64,000 bases of DNA from positions 1 through 64,000 of the forward strand of contig NZ_JACIHE010000024.1 in NCBI RefSeq assembly GCF_014198245.1. Direction: 5' to 3'. Shown here piece by piece: positions 28,572 through 36,007 of the stretch. Each line of letters starts with the position of its first letter. Position 1 is the stretch's first letter. The notes under the pieces were generated by a model, which ran no database searches, was not told where the DNA came from, and was given only the letters and a program-made list of their open reading frames with translations. Made by a program: the position numbers and the translations under genes. The DNA comes from Bradyrhizobium sp. cir1. GTDB lineage: Bacteria > Pseudomonadota > Alphaproteobacteria > Rhizobiales > Xanthobacteraceae.

Positions 28572-29056
28572 TCGGGACGGTTCGCGAAGTCACCCCCAAT
28601 GTCGACGCCGGTGCCGTGCTGGCCGGCGCGCAATTCATCGATGCGTTTCGCGTCGAGATCGGCGCGGCGAGGATCGATGCTCGCGAAGCCTGCACACGGA
28701 TGGTGCTGCACGGGCCGCGCTGGATCGATGCGCTGACGCGCTTGCGCAACATTCTGGTGACGCCATTCGGGCTGAAGACATCGGGCGAAGGCGCGCCGGC
28801 GCCGCACGGCCTGATCGGCCTGTTTCCGGTGGTGAGCGAGACGCCGGAGCAGCTGGTCGCGGGCTTCAACGATTCTCATCTCGACTTCCGCCTCGTCGTC
28901 GACGTGACGGGCGATGCCGCGAGCCGCCAGGTGACATCGACCACGCTGGTGCGCACGCACAATCTGCTCGGCCGCAGCTATCTCGCGCTGATCATGCCCT
29001 TCCACAAGCTCGTGGTCCGCGGCATGATGGGACGCATCGTGGAACCGGCCCGATGA
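28568..29056 (+). CDS. DUF2867 family protein
   Basis: This 162-residue protein starts within the MATE stop codon, so it is probably translationally coupled. It has the DUF2867 features of a START-like small fold: an ARIDAREACTRMVLHGPRWIDALTRLRN stretch, HLDFRLVVDV, and a C-terminal HNLLGRSYLALIMPFHKLVVRGMM. Function is unknown. There is no signal peptide. A role in support of the exporter would be pure guesswork. Confidence 0.75.
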   Translation: MIGTVREVTPNVDAGAVLAGAQFIDAFRVEIGAARIDAREACTRMVLHGPRWIDALTRLRNILVTPFGLKTSGEGAPAPHGLIGLFPVVSETPEQLVAGFNDSHLDFRLVVDVTGDAASRQVTSTTLVRTHNLLGRSYLALIMPFHKLVVRGMMGRIVEPAR

Positions 29057-29180
29057 CGCTGTCCGTCGACCTCTTCTACTCCTATCGAAGGGGCTGACGA
29101 AGCGCTAGGCATGAACCGGTTTCGCCAAAGCAGCGACTGAGACGTGGTGCCCCGATGCCGGCGGCGCCTTTGGAGGTCGC

Positions 29181-30494
29181 ATGTATCTGGCAAAGTTCTT
29201 CCACCGCCCGCCTGGCGACGATGATCGCGAATTGATGCTGGTCCCGGGCCGCGACCCCATGGTGGTCGGCGTTCACATGAACTGGAAGGGCGACCCTGAC
29301 GCGGACCAGTTTCTGCGCAAGGAATTTTCCAACATCGCCGACGCTGCCGCGGCCTTCCGCCGCCATGTCGCCGAGCTCGTCGCCGCCGGCTATGTCGAGA
29401 CCATCCACACAAACTACACGCTGCGCGACCTCGGACCTGATCCGCAAGCCAAGCCGGACTGGCAGAAGGGCCTGGACGAGCTGATGATCCTGGCGCTGAG
29501 CGCGCCGATGGCCGAGCAGGCGAGGCAACTCGACGCGCTCAAGGGCACGCCGGCCGAGCACGAGCCGCTGTATCTCTGGAACGCCGCACGCCGCGACTAC
29601 GCTGCCCACGACGATACGGCGCAGGCGGTGCGTTCCGCTGAACAGGCGCGCGACACGATCCTCGCGCGGCGCGCGGCCGGGCAGCCGCATTATGCCTGGT
29701 CGATCTACGAGGGCGATCTCGAAGGGCGTATCCTGGAATTGCTGAGCGATGCCTATCTCGAAGCCGACAATCCAGAGGCCTCGCTGCAGACGATCGAGCA
29801 TTTGTGCAAGATCGCCCCGAGTCAGGGCCGTATCATCAAGCGCGCCGAGCTGCTCTGCGGCTATTTTCCCGAGCGGCGGGAGGAAGCCTTCGACGATGCC
29901 TATCAATGGTCCCGGTTCGGCGGCTTCGAGGACATCATGGCGCTTCCCGGCTATGCCGAATATGAAGCACGGCGCAAGGCGAGCAAATCTGCAAAGGGCT
30001 GGCGCTGGAAGCGCGGCAAGCCGGCGAGCGAAGCTGACATCAACGCGGTGGAGCACGCGCTCGGCATCCGGCTGCCCGACGATTATCGCAAATTCCTGCT
30101 GACCCGTGGCGAGACCGAGCTGTTGGTGCGGCTGCCTGAGGCCTCCTCCGAGCTGCGCTTCTATGCGCCGGGCGAGCTCGCCACACAGCAACACAATGTC
30201 CTCGATTTCATCGCCCATTCCGAAGACGAGCTCGAGGAGGCGTGCAGCTATTTCCGCAAGGAGTACGGCGTGTCGCTGAAGCACTTGGTGCCCGTTGCCG
30301 AGCCGTCGCAGCTCAGCCGCTGCCTGCTGCTCCATGTCGAGCCCGGCGAGCGCTACGGCTGGTGCTTTCAATGGGACCATGACGGCGCATGGGAGCTGGA
30401 GCAGAAGCAGCCGGGTTTTGACGTTGCATTGAAGAAATTGACCGACGGGATCAAGCGACGCGAGGCGGAGCAGCTCGCCTTCTTCGACCTGTAA
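29181..30494 (+). CDS. SMI1/KNR4 (SUKH) domain protein
   Basis: The 437-residue protein has three parts. An N-terminal region (about 1-85, MYLAKFFHRPPGDDDRELML onward) may be a divergent WGR-like module. A central helical part (about 95-265) resembles TPR-like repeats. The C-terminal SUKH domain (about 280-410) has ASEADINAVEHALGIRLPDDYRKFLL and a Trp-rich tail. SUKH proteins are often immunity proteins against contact-dependent or polymorphic toxins, but no toxin gene is nearby. It ends one base from the convergent FUSC gene. Confidence 0.7.
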   Translation: MYLAKFFHRPPGDDDRELMLVPGRDPMVVGVHMNWKGDPDADQFLRKEFSNIADAAAAFRRHVAELVAAGYVETIHTNYTLRDLGPDPQAKPDWQKGLDELMILALSAPMAEQARQLDALKGTPAEHEPLYLWNAARRDYAAHDDTAQAVRSAEQARDTILARRAAGQPHYAWSIYEGDLEGRILELLSDAYLEADNPEASLQTIEHLCKIAPSQGRIIKRAELLCGYFPERREEAFDDAYQWSRFGGFEDIMALPGYAEYEARRKASKSAKGWRWKRGKPASEADINAVEHALGIRLPDDYRKFLLTRGETELLVRLPEASSELRFYAPGELATQQHNVLDFIAHSEDELEEACSYFRKEYGVSLKHLVPVAEPSQLSRCLLLHVEPGERYGWCFQWDHDGAWELEQKQPGFDVALKKLTDGIKRREAEQLAFFDL

Positions 30495-30495
30495 T

Positions 30496-31611
30496 CTATT
30501 CCGCCACACGCACGGACTTGTCCGCCGCTGCCTCCGACCACTCGCCGACGACGCGGTCGAGGTCGCAGAGATTCTGGTGCATCTGCTCCAAGGAGAAGCC
30601 GAGCGCGAAGAAGCGCTCGGCGGTGTCGCCGGGATGGCCGCGGAGCAAGCCGTCCTGGCGCACTGAGGCGACCGCCTCGGCGTAATGCTGAAGCGCGACG
30701 TGGACGGGATGGATCGGCGGCGCGCCCGCGCCTTCGCGCAAGGCGCTAGCTGCCGAGCGCAGGAAGCGCGCGATCGCGGTCGAGACTTCCGTCAGGGGCG
30801 CAGCTAACCGCATCTGCACCTCGACCGGCAGCGGCACCACGGTGGCGCGGCCGATCATCACGACGTCATGGCGCAGCCGCAGCACGGTGCGCAGCAGCGG
30901 GCCGGTGTCGGGCCCGCTCGACAGGCGCGCGGCCCGCTCGCGCTCGGCTTCCGCACCGATTGCAGTGAGACCGACCATCGCCGTGCCGATGCCGTCCTGG
31001 ATCAGGTGCAGCGCGTCGCTATCGCGGCCGCGCGTCAGGCCCGCGAGCAGTTCGGTGAAGGCATCCGCGATCAGCTCGAGCAGCTTCGCCGCACTGGCGC
31101 GGATCTGCCGCACCGCGCGCGAGGGCAGCACCAGGAATGAGACCAAGAGGCCCGTGATGGCGCCGACGCCGACCTCGCTGACGCGGTCGATCGCCGAGGT
31201 CATTGGATCGGAATGATGCATGGTCGGAACCAGCAGCACGATCACGGCGGTGACCGTGGCGGCGCTCAGGCTCGGATTGATCGCGGCGATGAAGGCGAGC
31301 GGAGCGACCGAGAGCACGAGCAACCCCAGAAGCCCCGCTTCGCTTGAATAGGGAATCAGGATTGCGATGGCGCCGCCATAGATGGCGCCGCCGATGGTGC
31401 CGAGCATGTAGTCGCGTGTCGCCTTCAGCGAGCGGCCGACGCTCATCTGGGTCACGATCAGCGAGGTCAGCACCGCCCAGAGCGGCAACAGGAGATGCAG
31501 CGCGGTGGCGATGGCATAGGCCGCGGCCGCCGCCACCGTGACCCGGATCGCGAGCCCTATTTGCGTGCGCCGCGACCGGATCCGTTCGAACACCTTACCC
31601 GCGAATGCCAT
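30496..31611 (-). CDS. FUSC family (aromatic acid exporter-like) membrane protein
   Basis: I use the ATG at 31611 (371 residues); ATGs at 31638 and 31734 are alternatives. The N-terminal half has about six membrane helices (IGLAIRVTVAAAAAYAIATALHLLLPLWAVLTSLIVTQMSVG). It includes the FUSC hallmark loop SLKATRDYMLGTIGGAIYGG. The C-terminal half is a long helical cytoplasmic domain. Such proteins are proposed to export aromatic acids or fusaric acid, or to act in stress tolerance. No periplasmic adaptor gene is adjacent. Confidence 0.82.
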   Translation of the reverse strand: MAFAGKVFERIRSRRTQIGLAIRVTVAAAAAYAIATALHLLLPLWAVLTSLIVTQMSVGRSLKATRDYMLGTIGGAIYGGAIAILIPYSSEAGLLGLLVLSVAPLAFIAAINPSLSAATVTAVIVLLVPTMHHSDPMTSAIDRVSEVGVGAITGLLVSFLVLPSRAVRQIRASAAKLLELIADAFTELLAGLTRGRDSDALHLIQDGIGTAMVGLTAIGAEAERERAARLSSGPDTGPLLRTVLRLRHDVVMIGRATVVPLPVEVQMRLAAPLTEVSTAIARFLRSAASALREGAGAPPIHPVHVALQHYAEAVASVRQDGLLRGHPGDTAERFFALGFSLEQMHQNLCDLDRVVGEWSEAAADKSVRVAE

Positions 31612-31735
31612 GCCCGAATATCCCGGTCCGATCCTCATACGCCGAAGCAAAAGCATAGCTGATGCCCGCGGCCGCAAGGCCGCTTGAAAGGCCAAATCAG
31701 CCCGCCTAACTTGCCCGCCAAAACGAGGAAACACG

Positions 31736-33103
31736 ATGGCCCACGAAACCGCAACGCTCGCCGCCTATGTCTTCAATCTGAAATACCAGGATATTCCGGC
31801 GGAAGTGCTGGAGCGCGCCAAGGTGCTGACGCTCGACTTCCTCGGCAGCGCGATTAGGGCACGGCGCGAGGCGGAATCGACCCCGTCGATGCTGAAGATG
31901 CTGGAGGCGCTGGCGCTCGACACCAGGGGCGAGTCCACCGTGTTCGGCGATGCCAAGACCTGGACGCCGGCGGTCGCAGCTCTCCTCAACGGCGCGCTCG
32001 GCCATTCCCTCGACTTCGACGACACCCACGCCGATTCTTCGCTGCATCCGAGCGCGCCGGTGGTTCCGGCCGCCTTCGCCGTCGGCGAGATGGTCGGCGC
32101 CTCCGGGCGCGATGTGCTGACCGCGATCGTGGCGGGCTATGAGGTGTGCTGCCGGCTCGGCAACGCGCTCGACCCGACCTCGCATTATGCGCGCGGCTTC
32201 CATCCGACCGCGACCGCCGGCACCTATGGCGCGGCCGCGGCGGCCGGCAAGCTGTTCGGCCTCGGCGAGCAGCAGCTGATCGCCGCGTTCGGCGTCTCCG
32301 GCAGCCAGGCCGCGGGCTCGCTGCAGTTCCTGGTGAACGGCGCCTGGAACAAGCGCTACCAGGTCGGCGCCGCCGCGATGAACGGCGTGATCGCCGCGAC
32401 GCTGGCGCGCAACGATTTCGTCGGCTCGACTGAATCGGTCGAGGGCAAGCACGGCCTGCTCGCCGGCTACACCGACGATGCGCATCCGGACAAGGCGGTG
32501 GCCGAACTCGGCAAGACCTATGAGACGATGAAGATCGGCGTGAAGCCCTATCCGAGCTGCCGCTACACCCATGCCGCGATCGACGCGCTGATCGCGATGC
32601 GGCGCGAGCACAATCTGACGCCCGACCAGGTCAAGCGCGTCGAGATCGGCCTGCACCGCAACGGCATTACGCTCACCGGCGATGCCGCGACCAAGCGGCA
32701 TCCGCGTTCGATCGTCGGCGGCCAGTTCTCGATGTTCTTCACCGGCGCACTCGCGCTCGACCAGGGCTCGTTCGGCTGGGACGACTACAACCGCCTGGGC
32801 GATGCCGCCATCGACGCGCTCGCCGACAAGTTCGACGTGGTGCAGGACGACCGGCTTGAGATCGGCCGCACCCATCCCTTTGGCGCGCGCGTGAGCATCA
32901 CCACGGACGATGGCGTGCATGAGCGGCTCTATGCCGATCCCTCGGGCGAGCCGACGTCGTTCCCGGATGCGCAGGCAATGCAGCAGAAATTCCTGACGCT
33001 GGCGCGCCCGGTGCTGAACGCGCGCGCGGAGAAGTTTGCCGACGCGATCATGACGCTGGAGCGGTTCGACCGCGTGGCCAAGGCGACGGAATTGGGGCGG
33101 TAG
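31736..33103 (+). CDS. MmgE/PrpD family protein
   Basis: The 455-residue protein matches the MmgE/PrpD family throughout. Marks are LTLDFLGSAIRARREAES, NGALGHSLDFDDTHADSSLHPSAPVVPAAFA, GYEVCCRLGNAL and KPYPSCRYTHAAIDALI. Members include 2-methylcitrate dehydratase, cis-aconitate decarboxylase and many uncharacterised enzymes. No other methylcitrate-cycle genes are here, so the substrate is unknown. It is divergent from the FUSC gene with a gap of about 125 bp. Confidence 0.9.
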   Translation: MAHETATLAAYVFNLKYQDIPAEVLERAKVLTLDFLGSAIRARREAESTPSMLKMLEALALDTRGESTVFGDAKTWTPAVAALLNGALGHSLDFDDTHADSSLHPSAPVVPAAFAVGEMVGASGRDVLTAIVAGYEVCCRLGNALDPTSHYARGFHPTATAGTYGAAAAAGKLFGLGEQQLIAAFGVSGSQAAGSLQFLVNGAWNKRYQVGAAAMNGVIAATLARNDFVGSTESVEGKHGLLAGYTDDAHPDKAVAELGKTYETMKIGVKPYPSCRYTHAAIDALIAMRREHNLTPDQVKRVEIGLHRNGITLTGDAATKRHPRSIVGGQFSMFFTGALALDQGSFGWDDYNRLGDAAIDALADKFDVVQDDRLEIGRTHPFGARVSITTDDGVHERLYADPSGEPTSFPDAQAMQQKFLTLARPVLNARAEKFADAIMTLERFDRVAKATELGR

Positions 33104-33115
33104 TGGATCTCTTCG

Positions 33116-33261
33116 CCTCTCCCCGCTTGCGGGGAGAGGCCGGAATCCAAGCTACGCTTGGATTCCGGGTGAGGGGGGGAGTCTCCGCGAGTCCAACTCT
33201 CACCTCCCTTGCGGAGGCTCCCCCTCACCCCGACCCTCTCCCCGCAAGCGGGGCGAGGGAG
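33116..33261. repeat. Cloverleaf-type palindromic element, family A copy 4
   Basis: Cctctccccgcttgcggggagagg, a perfect 13-bp arm (33140-33152 with 33156-33168, ccggaatccaagc-tac-gcttggattccgg), gggtgagggg, a spacer, cccctcacccc and accctctccccgcaagcggggcgagg. It begins 13 bases after the MmgE/PrpD stop. Confidence 0.75.
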
Positions 33262-33268
33262 AAGAGAC

Positions 33269-33483
33269 GACGCGCGTCGCCGCGACCACATCCCGCACCA
33301 GATCGAACACGCCATCCGCCTCCGGCGGCCAGTTCGGCGAACGCCCCAGCCGCACCATCACCAGCTTCTCCGGAGCCGAGCTGCGAGCACATCGCGGAAA
33401 TCCGACACCAGTGACGCCGCCAGCACCAGCAGCAGCGCCACGGACGCGGCGCGAAAGGCAAGCTCGGTTGCGGCTAGTGTCAT
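33269..33483 (-). pseudogene. Fused remnant: AraC-type N-terminus joined to a serine-hydrolase-like C-terminus
   Basis: Read on the reverse strand, ATG at 33483 opens a 41-codon stretch (to TGA at 33358) with FRAASVALLLVLAASLVSDF, like the N-terminal membrane-like helix of some bradyrhizobial AraC regulators. Overlapping it in another frame from about 33373 is PEKLVMVRLGRSPNW followed by FDLVRDVVAAT, like the last strand and helix of a beta-lactamase-type serine hydrolase. The two would be joined by a deletion near 33370. Identification is from memory of such families and is tentative. Confidence 0.4.
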
Positions 33484-33582
33484 CGGGTGAGATCGGTTGC
33501 GGTTGAAATCAGCCGAACATCGTTTGTTGCGCCCGTTTTTTCAAGAACCATCCTCACGCCAGGGTTAGCAGCGCTCACTACT

Positions 33583-33749
33583 GTCATCGCCCGGCTTGCC
33601 GTCTTCGCTGAAGCTACGCCGGCCCAATACCGAGAGCCCGGCGAAGCCTTTCGCGGAGCCGGGACCGGGCGATCCAGTACGCCGAGACGGCTGTGATGGA
33701 ATCGATGGGCCGCGGCGTACTGGATGCCCCGGTCAAGCCGGGGCATGAC
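33583..33749. repeat. Cloverleaf-type palindromic element, family C copy 1, with loop insertion
   Basis: Outer gtcat and atgac enclose cgcccggcttg ... ccgggcg, a central stem atccagtacgccg with cggcgtactggat, and a second arm gccccgg-tcaag-ccggggc. The first arm's loop is enlarged by about 70 bp (roughly 33598-33667) compared with the other copies. It lies between the gene remnant and the pirin gene. Confidence 0.65.
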
Positions 33750-33859
33750 AGCGGCGTATGCGGGCTATTGCGACGCGATCCCTGGCCCGGCCTTTCTCGC
33801 GACGGCGCTGCAAATTCCTGCTACGATCGCGCCCAAGAAAGCCAAGAAGGAGCCTACCC

Positions 33860-34777
33860 ATGAGCTGGATGCCCGACAACGATCCCGTGCTCGGAGATCC
33901 CAAATCCTGCGACGCGCTCGATCTCGTCATCGTGCCGCGCACGCGCGACCTCGGCGACGGCTTTGCGGTGCGCCGCGCGCTGCCGCATGGCAAGCGGCAG
34001 ATGGTCGGGCCCTTCATCTTCTTCGACCATTTCGGCCCGGTGCAATTCGTCTCCGGCAAGGGCATGGACGTGCGGCCGCATCCGCATATCGGGCTCGCCA
34101 CCGTCACCTATCTGTTCGACGGCGCGATCATGCATCGCGACAGCGAGGGCAACGTCCAGGAGATCGCGCCCGGCGCGATGAACCTGATGACCGCCGGACG
34201 CGGCATCGCGCATTCCGAACGCACGCCGGATGCGCAGCGCGCCTCGGGCCAGAAGATGCTGGGACTGCAAAGCTGGATCGCGCTGCCGGCTAGGTCCGAG
34301 GAAATCGCGCCGTCGTTCCAGCATTACGCCGCCGGCGACCTGCCGATGATCTCCGAGCGCGATTTCACCGCGCGGGTGATTGCGGGCTCGTCCTTCGGCA
34401 TCACCTCTCCGGTGTCGATGGTGTCGCCCTGGTTCTACACCGAGGTCACGGCCGCGGAAGGTGCGAGCGTGCCGCTCGACCCCGATCAGGAGGAGCGCGC
34501 GATCTACATCGTCGACGGCGAGGTCGAGATTGCGAACGAGCGCTATGAGGGACCGCGGCTGCTGATCTTCCGGCCCGGCGACCGCATCACCGTGAAGGCG
34601 CTCAAGGCGACGCGGATGATGTTTCTCGGCGGCGATGCATTGGAGGGCCCGCGCCACATCTGGTGGAATTTCGTCTCCTCCAGCAAGGAGCGGATCGAGC
34701 AGGCCAAGCAGGACTGGAAAACCGGCCGCTTCGCTGCGGTTCCGCAGGAACATGAGTTCATTCCGCTGCCGGAATAG
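33860..34777 (+). CDS. Pirin family protein
   Basis: The ATG at 33860 follows AAGAAGGAG, giving 305 residues. Pirins are bicupin proteins; bacterial members can have quercetinase activity or bind partners such as pyruvate dehydrogenase. The first cupin's metal ligands are visible in RPHPHIGLATVTYLFDG, IMHRDSEG and GRGIAHSERTP. The second cupin follows with IYIVDGEVEIANERYEG. Length is typical of the longer pirins. The true function in this organism is unknown. Confidence 0.88.
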   Translation: MSWMPDNDPVLGDPKSCDALDLVIVPRTRDLGDGFAVRRALPHGKRQMVGPFIFFDHFGPVQFVSGKGMDVRPHPHIGLATVTYLFDGAIMHRDSEGNVQEIAPGAMNLMTAGRGIAHSERTPDAQRASGQKMLGLQSWIALPARSEEIAPSFQHYAAGDLPMISERDFTARVIAGSSFGITSPVSMVSPWFYTEVTAAEGASVPLDPDQEERAIYIVDGEVEIANERYEGPRLLIFRPGDRITVKALKATRMMFLGGDALEGPRHIWWNFVSSSKERIEQAKQDWKTGRFAAVPQEHEFIPLPE

Positions 34778-34841
34778 GCTAATCCGGTGTCCGGCCGCGC
34801 CATTTGGCGCGTCCGGACTCCCTGCCCGAACGCCATGTCTG

Positions 34842-34884
34842 CAAAGATTTGCCTGCAAAAGATTTGTCTGCGAAAGATCTGCCG
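34842..34884. repeat. Short 15-bp imperfect tandem repeat before purC
   Basis: Three consecutive units of the form (g/c)ctgcaaaagattt, gtctgcgaaagatct and the partial start lie immediately before the purC start codon. In the purC frame they would read as K-D-L-x-A repeats, but the normal PurC start is after them. Confidence 0.5.
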
Positions 34885-35799
34885 ATGACCGCCATGCTCT
34901 CCAGCGACCTGCCCCTGACCAAGATCGGCCGCGGCAAGGTGCGCGATATCTACGCCGTCGACGATGACCGCCTGCTGCTGCTCACCACCGATCGCATCAG
35001 CGCCTTCGACGTCGTGATGGGCGAGACCATTCCGATGAAGGGCGCGGTGCTGACGCAGATCAGCGCGTTCTGGTTTGGCAAGCTCGAGGGCGTGGTGCCG
35101 CATCACATGATCAGCGCCGATACCGACGAGATCATCGCGGCCGTGCCGGCCCTGAAGCCGCACCGCGCCGAGATCCTCGGCCGCGCCATGCTGAGCAAGC
35201 GCACCACCGTGTTCCCGATCGAATGCGTGATCCGCGGCTATCTCTCGGGCTCGGCCTGGAAGGAATATGCTGGCTCCGGCACGCTCGCCGGCGAGAAGCT
35301 GAAGGCAGGCCTCGTCGAAAGCGAGAAGCTGGAGCCGGCGATCTTCAGCCCGGCGACCAAGGCCGAGACCGGGCACGACGAGAACATCACCATCGCGAAG
35401 ATGCGCGAAGTGGTCGGCGAGGAGGTCGCCTACACGCTCGAGAGCATGACGCGCGCGATCTACACGCTCGGCGAGGAGCTGGCGCGCGAGCAGGGCATCA
35501 TCATCGCCGACACCAAGTTCGAGTTCGGCCGCGACAAGAACGGCCGCATCATCCTGATCGACGAGGTGATGACGCCGGACTCATCGCGCTTCTGGGCGGT
35601 CGATGCCTACAAGCCCGGCCAGCCGCAGGCGAGCTTCGACAAGCAGCCGCTGCGCGACTATCTCGACGTCGAGCGCCGCGCCGGTCGCTGGAACGGCGAC
35701 GCCCCGCCGCCGCCCCTGCCGGCGAGCGTGGTGGAGGCGACCAGCAAACGATATCTGGAAGCGTATCGGCGGGTAACGGGGACGGAGCTGAAGATTTAG
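34885..35799 (+). CDS. purC: Phosphoribosylaminoimidazole-succinocarboxamide synthase
   Basis: The 304-residue protein (start ATG 34885 or 34894) matches SAICAR synthetase. Marks are KIGRGKVRDIYAVDDDRLLLL with the ATP-binding site, TTDRISAFDV, SKRTTVFPIECVIRGYLSGSAWKEY, and the catalytic DTKFEFGRD..ILIDEVMTPDSSRFW. It joins CAIR and aspartate in purine synthesis. It is the longer form (about 300 residues) common in fungi and many alphaproteobacteria, rather than the roughly 240-residue form. A second, short PurC often occurs in Rhizobiales elsewhere. Confidence 0.94.
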   Translation: MTAMLSSDLPLTKIGRGKVRDIYAVDDDRLLLLTTDRISAFDVVMGETIPMKGAVLTQISAFWFGKLEGVVPHHMISADTDEIIAAVPALKPHRAEILGRAMLSKRTTVFPIECVIRGYLSGSAWKEYAGSGTLAGEKLKAGLVESEKLEPAIFSPATKAETGHDENITIAKMREVVGEEVAYTLESMTRAIYTLGEELAREQGIIIADTKFEFGRDKNGRIILIDEVMTPDSSRFWAVDAYKPGQPQASFDKQPLRDYLDVERRAGRWNGDAPPPPLPASVVEATSKRYLEAYRRVTGTELKI

Positions 35800-35822
35800 G
35801 CCCAGCTGTTTCGCCTCGCTCC

Positions 35823-35923
35823 GTCATCGCCCGGCTTGACCGGGCGATCCAGTATTCCGGAGAGGGCGATGGGATACGGAGAGGCTGCGGCGTACTGGAT
35901 TCCCCGCTTTCGCGGGGAATGAC
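35823..35923. repeat. Cloverleaf-type palindromic element, family C copy 2
   Basis: Gtcat and atgac form the outer stem, with arms cgcccgg-cttga-ccgggcg and tccccgc-tttc-gcgggga, and a central stem atccagta with tactggat. It starts 24 bases after the purC stop. Confidence 0.75.
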
Positions 35924-36007
35924 AGCAGTGGGCGCCCCACGAAGCTGAACGTGCGGCCCGAGCTTCAGTTTCTCGGCCTGCCCTGGATCGACCATTCACA
36001 CGCCGTG

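Noticed and set aside
34804..34884. N-terminal extension of PurC
   Set aside because: The extension is a short repeat of K-D-L units absent from the family, and the family start aligns at 34885.
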